Assembly (NCBI GenBank): GCA_002347705.1
Contig: DDWY01000089.1
Location: 1-30,866, forward strand
Length of the DNA: 30,866 bases
Direction: 5' to 3'
Source of the DNA: Anaerolineaceae bacterium UBA2274
GTDB lineage: Bacteria > Chloroflexota > Anaerolineae > Anaerolineales > Anaerolineaceae
Of the stretch, positions 7,875-15,477 are shown in pieces (position 1 is the stretch's first letter; each line of letters starts with the position of its first letter). Made by a program: the position numbers and the translations under genes. Under the pieces are notes generated by a model. The model saw nothing but the letters and a program-made list of their open reading frames with translations. It was not told the origin of the DNA and searched no databases.

Positions 7875-8864
7875 CTAATTTACTCTAATACGCGGATCCA
7901 CAACCGCGTACATGATGTCGGCTACCAGCAGGCTGACCTGAGTAAGGATCAGGATAAAGGTCAGGTAAAACATAGCAAAAGGAATATCACCCCGGATAAT
8001 TGCCTGGTAGGCAATATAACCAATACCCGGGATCTGATACATTGTTTCGGTAATCTGAGAGCCGGTAAACATGCTCGGCAAAATACCGCTCAGTGTCGTT
8101 ACTAATGGGATCAAAGTGTTGCGGAAGGCATGTTTATTGATCACAACCTTTTCCGGCAAACCCTTGGCACGCGCTGTACGTATATAATCTGAATTAAGAA
8201 CTTCAAGCATATTTGTTCGTGTATAACGCATCAGACCGCCCACAGAAAGCATCATCAACGTCAGAATTGGCAAAACCATGTGATAGCCCTTATCCAATAA
8301 CTGCATCAAGGGCGTCATCGTTGTGTGGAAACGACCAGTCAGACCATAAAGAGGGAACCAGCCCAACTGGATCGCAAAGACATACTTAAGGATGGTGGCA
8401 AGGAAGAATGTGGGCAATGAAATACCCATCAAAGCAAAGATTGTGATGGCATAATCCGTCACAGTATATTGCTTTCTGGCTGCCAGAATACCCAAAGGAA
8501 TCGCAATTAATATTTGTACCAAAAACGTGATGGCATTGACAACCAGAGAGATCCCTATAACCTCAGAAAACTTTTCAGTGACTGGCACACCATAATGCCA
8601 GGACTCACCAAAATCTCCCCTGACGGCATTACCTGCCCAACCTATAAAACCGGGGATAATTGGTTCGTTCAATCCATATACCTCATTGAGCTGGTCTAAC
8701 CATTCCTGGTAGCTTTTTGTGCTCAGTGGATTAGATGCTCTTTGCCGGGCAATTGTTTCCACATACGAGGTCGGCAAGCTTCGGATGATCGAATAAACGA
8801 GCAACGCGCCGAACACGACGATGAATATGCCCAGAAACAGTCTCCTTAGAATAAAATTTCGCAT
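7875..8864 (-). CDS. oppB: Oligopeptide ABC transporter permease (OppB-like)
   Basis: Partner permease of OppC, 329 residues, with a first helix at about 9-30. An extracytoplasmic loop contains YGLNEPI and GDFGESWHYGVPV, typical of DppB/OppB. Five further hydrophobic segments follow, and the EAA motif lies in YIRTARAKGLPEKVVINKHA. It ends in VADIMYAVVDPRIR, the usual C-terminus of this family. The start ATG follows AAAAGGAAT. It lies 12 bases upstream of oppC and about 110 bases downstream of oppA, with a strong hairpin between oppA and oppB. Length and layout are standard. Confidence 0.95.
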   Translation of the reverse strand: MRNFILRRLFLGIFIVVFGALLVYSIIRSLPTSYVETIARQRASNPLSTKSYQEWLDQLNEVYGLNEPIIPGFIGWAGNAVRGDFGESWHYGVPVTEKFSEVIGISLVVNAITFLVQILIAIPLGILAARKQYTVTDYAITIFALMGISLPTFFLATILKYVFAIQLGWFPLYGLTGRFHTTMTPLMQLLDKGYHMVLPILTLMMLSVGGLMRYTRTNMLEVLNSDYIRTARAKGLPEKVVINKHAFRNTLIPLVTTLSGILPSMFTGSQITETMYQIPGIGYIAYQAIIRGDIPFAMFYLTFILILTQVSLLVADIMYAVVDPRIRVN

Positions 8865-8917
8865 TCCTTTTCCTCACTCCACTGCATAGTCTGGCTTCGC
8901 AAATCGGTGGGTTTACA

Positions 8918-8949
8918 AAGTGAGCCCACCCAAATTGGTGGGCTCACTT
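8918..8949 (-). promoter_or_regulatory. Intergenic hairpin between oppA and oppB
   Basis: A perfect 13-bp stem (AAGTGAGCCCACC with GGTGGGCTCACTT) closes a six-base loop. On the transcript only a short U tract follows, so it is not a strong terminator. Position after the binding-protein gene suggests a 3' stabiliser or partial attenuator that lets oppA outproduce the membrane subunits (inference). Confidence 0.75.
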
Positions 8950-8977
8950 ATACCATAAATGGCTCTAATCCTTGTTA

Positions 8978-11581
8978 CTAATTCATCTCAACAAGTTCGA
9001 GGTCGTTCATCCAGCCCCAGAAGGTGGTGATATCGGGGGTCAGGGATTCGATATTGACGCGCTCGGTGCTGAAGATGATGACGTTCTTGCGCTGGTAGGT
9101 CGGAATTTCGACTGCCCAGTCAATGATCTTCTCAAGAGCTTCCTTGTAAACAGCCTTGCGGAAGTTCTGGTCATCGCTCTTGCGGGCGTCCATGATCAAT
9201 TGATCCAATTCAGGATCGGTAATGTGATAGTGGTTGGACTCGGTAGAGCCTTCAACACCAGGGACATTTGAGCTGTGATAGACCTGGTACATGTCGGGGT
9301 CGATAGTCGAGCCCCAGGCTGCAGTCCAGAGTTCCTGCTCGCCACTGTCAAGGGCATCCCAGAGGATGTTGGCATCAGCAGGATCGTTGATTACGAGTTC
9401 CATGCCGATATTAGCGAGTGAAGCCTGAGCACCTGTGATGATGGCAAAGGCAGGATGGTCGCCAGTACCGCCACCGGGGACGATCAGCTCGTAGGAGAGC
9501 TTGGCGCCTTCGGGTGCAGCTGTGACTTTGCCATCTTCCACAGTGAAGCCGGCGGCTTCAAGGTAAGCCAGGGCAGCCTGTTCGGCAGCAACATATTTTT
9601 CTTCCTGAGTCATTTCAGCGGTGTAGATGGGCTCGCCATTCACATCAGTCGAGAAGGCAATTTTGTAGCCCTCATCGGTCGGCTGAGGAGCAGCCCAGGA
9701 GGTGTTCGAAATTGGGTAGTTAATGACGGCGGCGGCTTCACCATAGTAGCTGTCGATTGCCACATCGCGATAAACAGCCATAATGGTTGCAATAGCTTTG
9801 CGGAGGCTCTTGGAAGCATCGGAGGCCGGATCTCCACCAACATTGACGGTGGAAGCATTGATACCGATGTAACCATAACCCAGGTTGTCAACCAAGCTGG
9901 AGGTAATCACGGGACCGGTCATTTCGCCATTGCCATTGTAGGTCATGACTTCTTCGTAACGGGTCTTGTTGTAGGACATTTCGCCTGCATCAGCAATACC
10001 GGTTGCAATAGCGGTCACAACTTCGTTGGACTGGGTTTCGCGGAATTGGATTTCGCGGATCTTGGGGCAACCACGATAGTAATAAGGGTTGGCTTCAAAG
10101 TAGACAACGCGGTTGTCATATTTGATGAACTTATAAGCGCCAGCGCCCATGGGGGTGGCTGTCAGGCTTTGCTGTTTGGAAAGATCACCATAGTCAAAGC
10201 CGAACATATTGTTTTCGTAATCGTATTTGGCGCGATCACCATAATAGTGCAGCGGGGTAATGTTGAGACCAAGGATTGAGTAGACAGCAGGGGCTTCGTA
10301 ACCACTGGTGGTTACTTCCACGGTGTAGTCATCGATCTTCTTGATGCCAGCAATATTGGGAACACCCTCGGTGCCCATGGATTCGTCTTTAGGACCCCAT
10401 TCGCCGATGAAGGCGGTTTGAGCATTCGCGAAGACATCTACACCATTGGCAGATTCGTAGGGGAAGGCGGCTTTGATGTCATTGCCATAAGCAGCCATAA
10501 CGTCGGCATAGTAGTCATCCAGGGTCGGGAAGGTTTCAACCAGGTCGAAAACAGTTTCGGTACCTGCGGTCTCGAAGACGATAGGATCTGTACAATCAGC
10601 AACTTTGATAGCCTCTTCGCCTTCAGCAACTTCAGTAGAGCATTTCAGCCCGCCGAAGCCCCACATGCGCATGGCATAGGCCACTTTTTCGCCATCGGTC
10701 ATTTCGTCCCAAATGGCACCATTAAAGTATTGTGCTGTGAAATCATTGTTACCGTAGTTAGCAACAACATAGTCATAGATACCCTGGACTTCGGCTTTCA
10801 CACCGGTCTCAAGACGTGCCCAGGCATCGTCCTGTTGTTCCTGAGTCCATGTATCCGTGTCGGCGTGTTCATGATCCATGCCGGCAGCGTAGATATCCTC
10901 AAACATCTGGAAGTACTTGTCATAAACCTCAGTTGTAGTCTGGGTCTGATAGTCCTTCAAGCCGATGATCGGATAAGAAGCGAGGGAAGTGGAACCAACA
11001 TAGGAAGGATCCAGGAAGGTGTAGTAGGTGAAGATTACATCATCCGCGGTCACCGGCTCGCCATCGGAGAACTTCATGCCCACGCGCAGGCGGGCAGTGT
11101 ATTTGGTGGTATCGCTGGCTTCGTCGTAATCAACGGCGATGTCAGCAGCACCCTTATAGAGGTAATCCACGCCATTATAGGTGTGGGTCTCACCTTCGAT
11201 TGCATTGTAGACAATACCGCCAACGCGGTCAGTGGTCATAATGCTGATTTGGGTCATGCCAGCAACGTCATTGTCGTAGCCAGTGTCTGCAAAGAAGGGG
11301 CTGAACTTCTGTGAGAAGTCTTGGTATGCAACCACTAACGGGGTGTCAATGGTCGGTTCGGTGGGGAGGTTCTCGCCAAATGGCTGTTCCTCAAAGACCA
11401 CCTCAGTAACCTCTGGTTCGGTGGGTTCTGGTTCGGCTGTGGGTTCAACTACCGGGGGGGTAGTAGGTTCCACAACAGGCTCAGGGGTTGCAACTTCGGT
11501 TGGGGTTCCGCAGGAAGCGAGAGCCACACCGAGCATGATCGCAACGATCAAAATGGACATATTTCGTGCAAATTTACTCAT
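8978..11581 (-). CDS. oppA: Oligopeptide-binding lipoprotein (family 5 solute-binding protein), unusually long
   Basis: Substrate-capturing component of the peptide importer, 867 residues. A type II signal peptide of about 23 residues ends in the lipobox LASC. A Pro/Glu/Thr-rich spacer follows to about residue 60. The SBP_bac_5 fold is shown by RLRVGMKFSDGEPVTADDV near 165 and by TATPMGAGAYKFIKY and EANPYYYRG near 490-520. Between about 200 and 390 there is extra sequence with a Cys pair (LKCSTE, VADCTD) that could form a disulfide. Ordinary members are 500-600 residues. The ATG is preceded by AGGAG boxes and a near-consensus promoter. It heads oppABCDF. Its substrate is inferred to be peptides from the operon. 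Confidence 0.93.
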   Translation of the reverse strand: MSKFARNMSILIVAIMLGVALASCGTPTEVATPEPVVEPTTPPVVEPTAEPEPTEPEVTEVVFEEQPFGENLPTEPTIDTPLVVAYQDFSQKFSPFFADTGYDNDVAGMTQISIMTTDRVGGIVYNAIEGETHTYNGVDYLYKGAADIAVDYDEASDTTKYTARLRVGMKFSDGEPVTADDVIFTYYTFLDPSYVGSTSLASYPIIGLKDYQTQTTTEVYDKYFQMFEDIYAAGMDHEHADTDTWTQEQQDDAWARLETGVKAEVQGIYDYVVANYGNNDFTAQYFNGAIWDEMTDGEKVAYAMRMWGFGGLKCSTEVAEGEEAIKVADCTDPIVFETAGTETVFDLVETFPTLDDYYADVMAAYGNDIKAAFPYESANGVDVFANAQTAFIGEWGPKDESMGTEGVPNIAGIKKIDDYTVEVTTSGYEAPAVYSILGLNITPLHYYGDRAKYDYENNMFGFDYGDLSKQQSLTATPMGAGAYKFIKYDNRVVYFEANPYYYRGCPKIREIQFRETQSNEVVTAIATGIADAGEMSYNKTRYEEVMTYNGNGEMTGPVITSSLVDNLGYGYIGINASTVNVGGDPASDASKSLRKAIATIMAVYRDVAIDSYYGEAAAVINYPISNTSWAAPQPTDEGYKIAFSTDVNGEPIYTAEMTQEEKYVAAEQAALAYLEAAGFTVEDGKVTAAPEGAKLSYELIVPGGGTGDHPAFAIITGAQASLANIGMELVINDPADANILWDALDSGEQELWTAAWGSTIDPDMYQVYHSSNVPGVEGSTESNHYHITDPELDQLIMDARKSDDQNFRKAVYKEALEKIIDWAVEIPTYQRKNVIIFSTERVNIESLTPDITTFWGWMNDLELVEMN

Positions 11582-11616
11582 TTTTTTCTCCTATTTCTCC
11601 TTAACTGATTTTTCTC

Positions 11617-11645
11617 ATTATATTTTATAAACAACATCGTGTCAA
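11617..11645 (-). promoter_or_regulatory. Consensus sigma-70-type promoter of the opp operon
   Basis: On the minus strand a perfect TTGACA (11645-11640) and a perfect TATAAT (11622-11617) are separated by 17 bases. Transcription would begin about 30 bases upstream of the oppA ATG. Two AGGAG sequences lie in the short leader. High constitutive expression is expected unless a regulator binds the spacer. Confidence 0.92.
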
Positions 11646-11673
11646 TGAAGGCAGCCCCAAGCATCCTCCACTT

Positions 11674-12234
11674 TCACGCCTGTTTTCCATCGTTAGGGGC
11701 CCTGGTGATGATAACTTTTTTTAGATTGAAAAAAATAATCAAAGCCAAAGCCATTGCGGCAAGTTCTGTCGCCAGAAAATTATACTCACTTATTGCCAGT
11801 CTGTCTCCAGGAAAGAAGAGCAAAAAAACAATTTCTCCTGCCAGGCAAAATCCCAACGTAATCAACAGGATCAGGCTGTGATTATTAAACCTCTCATAGG
11901 TCACACCGATTTCTTCCCGGCGATACTTACGCTCTTCCACCGGCAACCGCAGGCCAGCACGAAGCAAGTTGAAGATTGGCAGAAAACTCAGGGCATAAGG
12001 GATAGCGACATAAAACTGCCGCATGCCAGGGTTGTTCATAAAGCCACCTGCGACATGAGCAACAACAACACCCAGCAACGTGAGCAAGAAAATGATCTTG
12101 AATTTTTGCATTTGGGAAGCGCTAAAAGGAAGGTTGAAGTAATCTCCCTGGTATTCATAAGCCCGAATCTGCTCACCTTTTTCATTGACACTCAGAACGG
12201 TCTTATAATCATCGACGTACTTTTTCATGCCCAT
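11674..12234 (-). CDS. Four-helix integral membrane protein of unknown function
   Basis: I do not recognise the family. The 186-residue product has a polar N-terminus to about residue 42, including YKTVLSVNEKGEQIRAYEYQGDYF. Four hydrophobic segments follow, at roughly 45-65, 73-92, 118-138 and 150-170. A basic loop, LPVEERKYRREEIGVTYERF, lies between the second and third. Both ends are predicted to be cytoplasmic. ATG at 12234-12232; a second in-frame ATG lies two codons later. It is encoded on the same strand directly upstream of the opp operon but has its own promoter at 12340-12314, which resembles the oppA promoter. No terminator separates it clearly from oppA. Function unknown. Confidence 0.8.
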   Translation of the reverse strand: MGMKKYVDDYKTVLSVNEKGEQIRAYEYQGDYFNLPFSASQMQKFKIIFLLTLLGVVVAHVAGGFMNNPGMRQFYVAIPYALSFLPIFNLLRAGLRLPVEERKYRREEIGVTYERFNNHSLILLITLGFCLAGEIVFLLFFPGDRLAISEYNFLATELAAMALALIIFFNLKKVIITRAPNDGKQA

Positions 12235-12313
12235 GGGCTACGTTTATTGCCTTGCAATTACCCAAATTCTTTTATCTGTTGTTCATAATCGAACCCGTTC
12301 AAAACACCTGTAC

Positions 12314-12340
12314 AGTATAACATAAACACTATCGAGTCAA
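12314..12340 (-). promoter_or_regulatory. Probable promoter of the four-helix membrane protein gene
   Basis: TTGACT (12340-12335) and TATACT (12319-12314) on the minus strand have a short 15-base spacer. The sequence TTGAC-n-CGAT-nn-TGTTTAT is shared with the oppA promoter, apart from a 2-base shorter spacer. The start codon lies about 75 bases downstream. Confidence 0.5.
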
Positions 12341-12351
12341 CGCGACCGACA

Positions 12352-12601
12352 CCAGCAATTCTCAATATGGAAGTAGTGGGTTTGATTTTGTTCCCAATCG
12401 AGGGAATTTACTGCTGTTGCACCGACCACCAAAGAAAACACTTCATATTTCTGCTCCAAATACATGGTATGCCATCCGAAAAACGTTGTAATTGATGATA
12501 CGCAGACAATTATTCCTGGTTTCAAAGGTTTTTTCGTGGTTTGGCGTTCCTTAATAGTGTATTGCTACCTTTTCAGTATTATTCATATTGAGAATTGCTG
12601 G
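12352..12601. repeat. 250-bp element with 18-bp inverted terminal repeats (possible MITE or IS remnant)
   Basis: CCAGCAATTCTCAATATG at 12352-12369 is repeated exactly, in inverse orientation, at 12584-12601. The enclosed DNA carries no convincing gene; a 62-codon reading frame on the minus strand has no recognisable similarity and reads through the repeat. ACCGACAC-type sequence occurs just outside both ends. It fills the gap between the orphan binding-protein gene and the membrane protein gene. No transposase is present, so any mobilisation would have been in trans. Confidence 0.6.
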
Positions 12602-12644
12602 ACCGACACATCGACCGACACAGCCTGGAAATGTTACTCTTCTT

Positions 12645-14492
12645 CTACGGAAGGGACGGACGCCAGAGCTGAATATCCGCGAAGGATGTTCCCCCGGCAA
12701 GGTCTACGCGATCCGACGCAAACCACAAGGAAATCCGCGGTACCAGCGGCACTGCCGGAAGATAATTCGCGATCAGATCCACCCCTTCTCCAATATTCTG
12801 CGCTAACCCTGCGTTGCCAACTGCCACACATTGGGCATCGAAACCAGCGTCAGCCAAACCCGCCAGGTTCGTTCCTATCCAATAATTACCGCTGTCGGGG
12901 ATCGCGTTCGAGCGGTATAGCTCACAGGTATTTCCCTGCGTTTTTTGCCAGCTAACCAAAGCCAGGTCAAAATTGCGCCCAAAAAGCGGTCCTTCCGGTC
13001 CCGGCGCGTAGAGCTCAGAAAGTGACATTTCCTGGTGGTTCACCTCAATGCCACAATCCACCAATCGCCGCACCACGGCCTGGCTGACCTCGCGGTCCAT
13101 CGTGGAGCTTCCACTAAGCAGGCTGACGGAGAAAACCGTGCCATCCAGCACGTTTTGCACACCGCTTGCTTTCCGCGGCGCTTCCGGCTGGGTTTCATCC
13201 CTTAACCAGCCAATCTCATCAAGCAGAGCCTGAGCTTCCTCCATAGTTCCCATCGAAACAAATTCCGGCAAGCTGAATCCTTCTGGCAGCCTGGCCCCCA
13301 ACACTTCGGAAGCAATCGGTTCTGCCGTCAGGCAGGCTGCAATCGCCTGGCGCGTGCGCAGATCGCCAAAAAAGTCCTGTCTGGGGGCAGTCCAAGGGGA
13401 ATAGCCGCTGTCATAAACTGCCGGCTGGATGCCAAAGACTAACTGCTGCACAAGCTCAAAGTTTTCCGCCACCAGGCTGCCGTTTTCCGCCAGACCCTTC
13501 AGCACATCCCTGCTTTGCCCTTCCAGGTGGTAGCTGGGGTCCAAAACATCACACCCATCGCTTTGAAGCTTGCTGATTGCCTGCTGAAAATCAGGCTCAA
13601 CCAGCATGACCACCTGGTCATATGCGGGGTTGAGGTCGTAGTACGGGTTGCGTTCCAGGGAGATTGCAGAACCAGGCGTGCGATCCACAATCCGATACGC
13701 TCCCCAGCCAATTGGAGTACTGCTTGCTTCCCCGGAGGTCCCAATCTCCACTGGAGTCATTCCGGTAAATTGCGCAGAAGGCAGAGGGAGAAAAACAAGT
13801 TCGGAAAGATCCACCGGCACAAATCCCGGCACACCTGTCCAGCTAAGAGTGGTTTCACCCAGCGCTTCAAGGCCGGTAGTGCGGTCAAGCAGCCAGATAT
13901 CCTGCGGATTGCGCAGCTCATTTGCCACTTCATGAGCAAAAAGGAAGTCAGTGGAAGTCACAGGGCTGCCATCAGACCACAACAGATCCGGGGTGATGTT
14001 GTACTCCACCTTCACCTGCATCATTTGCAGCGGTGCTGAAGCGCTCCAGGCAGTTGGCTCGCCCAACCGACCTTCCATTACAGGGTGGATCTGTGACCCT
14101 TCCTTTAATACAGTCACTTCTCCACTGCTATCCAGCACGTTCATTCCAGGCTTCACATCCGCAACTGTCTTGATAGCCTGGTTATTGGCATACGTTGGCA
14201 GAGATTCAAACAAGGCGTCCACATCATAGAGCGCTGAAAAAACGCTTTGCTTCGCCAGCGAATTACGTCCCTCGTAGCGGAACAGGCTGCCCGGGTCTTC
14301 TGCCAGGCAGATATTCAGCACTTTGGGCGGCTCGGGGGTCAGGGTTGGGGTTGGGGGCACCTGGGTCGGTTGGCTGAGCGTGTTGGTTGGCACAACCACT
14401 TGGGTTGGATTGCTTCCGCAGGCTGAAACGAAAAAGACCAGGCTCAGCAGAGCCAGTAAAGTGTTCCGTGTTTTAACAAACGAAGATTTCAA
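12645..14492 (-). CDS. Solute-binding lipoprotein, family 5 (peptide/nickel type), without cognate permease
   Basis: Extracytoplasmic substrate-binding protein. I place the start at the TTG at 14492-14490, with AGGAG seven bases upstream, giving 615 residues. The product begins with a clean lipoprotein signal: basic MKSSFVKTR, a hydrophobic core, lipobox VSAC. A Thr/Pro-rich linker follows. An alternative ATG pair at about 14513 is possible. Family features include LLWSDGSPVTSTDFLFAHE, WGAYRIV and LERNPYYDLN. Its reading frame begins 10 bases after the rsgA stop region, so it is co-transcribed with rsgA. No ABC permease or ATPase lies next to it; it may serve the opp system 2 kb away or an unlinked transporter. 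Ligand unknown. Confidence 0.85.
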   Translation of the reverse strand: MKSSFVKTRNTLLALLSLVFFVSACGSNPTQVVVPTNTLSQPTQVPPTPTLTPEPPKVLNICLAEDPGSLFRYEGRNSLAKQSVFSALYDVDALFESLPTYANNQAIKTVADVKPGMNVLDSSGEVTVLKEGSQIHPVMEGRLGEPTAWSASAPLQMMQVKVEYNITPDLLWSDGSPVTSTDFLFAHEVANELRNPQDIWLLDRTTGLEALGETTLSWTGVPGFVPVDLSELVFLPLPSAQFTGMTPVEIGTSGEASSTPIGWGAYRIVDRTPGSAISLERNPYYDLNPAYDQVVMLVEPDFQQAISKLQSDGCDVLDPSYHLEGQSRDVLKGLAENGSLVAENFELVQQLVFGIQPAVYDSGYSPWTAPRQDFFGDLRTRQAIAACLTAEPIASEVLGARLPEGFSLPEFVSMGTMEEAQALLDEIGWLRDETQPEAPRKASGVQNVLDGTVFSVSLLSGSSTMDREVSQAVVRRLVDCGIEVNHQEMSLSELYAPGPEGPLFGRNFDLALVSWQKTQGNTCELYRSNAIPDSGNYWIGTNLAGLADAGFDAQCVAVGNAGLAQNIGEGVDLIANYLPAVPLVPRISLWFASDRVDLAGGTSFADIQLWRPSLP

Positions 14493-14502
14493 AACCAATC
14501 TC

Positions 14503-15477
14503 CTAAACCTCATCATCTTCTTCCGGGTCGCCAAAACGCAGCTTGAGGTAAGACTCGTATCTGCGCGGGTCGATCTGCCCGCTCTCAACCGCTTTGCGGA
14601 CCGCACAGCCGGGTTCGTGACTGTGACTGCAGTCATTGAACTGGCATTCAGGCACCAGCGGCGCGATTTCCTTAAAATAGGCATCCAGTTCTTCATCCTG
14701 GATGTCCCAAAGTGCCAGGGTACGCAGCCCGGGCACATCAGCGATGTATCCGCCGCCCGGCAGAGGGTAGAGCTGCCTCACCTGGGTGGTATGCTTCCCT
14801 TTTCCGCGCCCAACGCCCTCGCTCAAGGCTCCAACCTCCAGGTTCAAGCCCGGGATCACCTCATTGAGAAGGCTGCTTTTGCCCACACCCGAAGGTCCGG
14901 CAAGAGTGCTCAGTTTGCCCTGAATGCACTCACGCAGTTCCTCAACCCCTTGCCCGGTGATCGCTGAAGCGTAGATAACATCATACCCGATGGCGCGATA
15001 CATGCCAAAAAGCTTGTCCACCTCATCAAGCGGCATCAGATCCACCTTGTTGACCACGATCACAGCCGGGATGTGCGCTCGCTCCGTCACCACCAGGAAA
15101 CGGTCGAGCATGCGCAGGCTTGGATCGGGCTGCGTGCAGGCAAACACCAGTAGCGCCAGATCTGCATTGGCCAGGAGTATCTGCTGATAATCGTAGTTGA
15201 CGCCTGAGAGCTGACGCGAAAAAACAGATTTTCTCGGCAGCACTTCTTCGATGCTGCCTGTGCCATCATCATGAATAGCAATGCGCACATTGTCCCCCAC
15301 CGCCACCAGATCGCCTTCTGCTCTGCCCTGGCGCAAGCGCCCGCGCAGGCGCGTTTGGATATCGCCTTTTTCCGTGCGCACCGTCAGGTAACCGGCTTGC
15401 GAACGAATCACAAATCCTTCAGTATATTCACTTTGGGAACCAGCAGAAAGCAGCGGCTGAGAGACGCCCAAGTTCAA
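14503..15477 (-). CDS. rsgA: Ribosome small-subunit-dependent GTPase A (RsgA/YjeQ)
   Basis: A circularly permuted GTPase that acts late in 30S subunit assembly. The permuted motif order is visible: G4 NKVD near residue 143, then G1 GPSGVGKSS near 195, then G3 DVPG near 250. An OB-fold precedes them at about 20-90. A C-terminal zinc region has Cys-x5-Cys-x-His-x4-Cys (CQFNDCSHSHEPGC). At 324 residues the length is normal. The first in-frame start is a TTG overlapping the stop of the PBP gene. A second TTG two codons on has AGAGG at better spacing (7 bases) and may be the true start. Co-transcribed with the PBP and the following binding protein. Confidence 0.95.
   Translation of the reverse strand: MNLGVSQPLLSAGSQSEYTEGFVIRSQAGYLTVRTEKGDIQTRLRGRLRQGRAEGDLVAVGDNVRIAIHDDGTGSIEEVLPRKSVFSRQLSGVNYDYQQILLANADLALLVFACTQPDPSLRMLDRFLVVTERAHIPAVIVVNKVDLMPLDEVDKLFGMYRAIGYDVIYASAITGQGVEELRECIQGKLSTLAGPSGVGKSSLLNEVIPGLNLEVGALSEGVGRGKGKHTTQVRQLYPLPGGGYIADVPGLRTLALWDIQDEELDAYFKEIAPLVPECQFNDCSHSHEPGCAVRKAVESGQIDPRRYESYLKLRFGDPEEDDEV

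Noticed and set aside
8918..8949. Full transcription terminator after oppA
   Set aside because: The U tract is too short and the rest of the operon lacks an obvious promoter of its own.
9455..11314. Long plus-strand open frames opposite oppA
   Set aside because: Shadows of the oppA coding sequence caused by its codon usage; no ribosome-binding sites or family features.
12337..12525. 62-codon minus-strand frame in the inverted-repeat element
   Set aside because: Reads through the terminal repeat, no ribosome-binding site and no transposase features.
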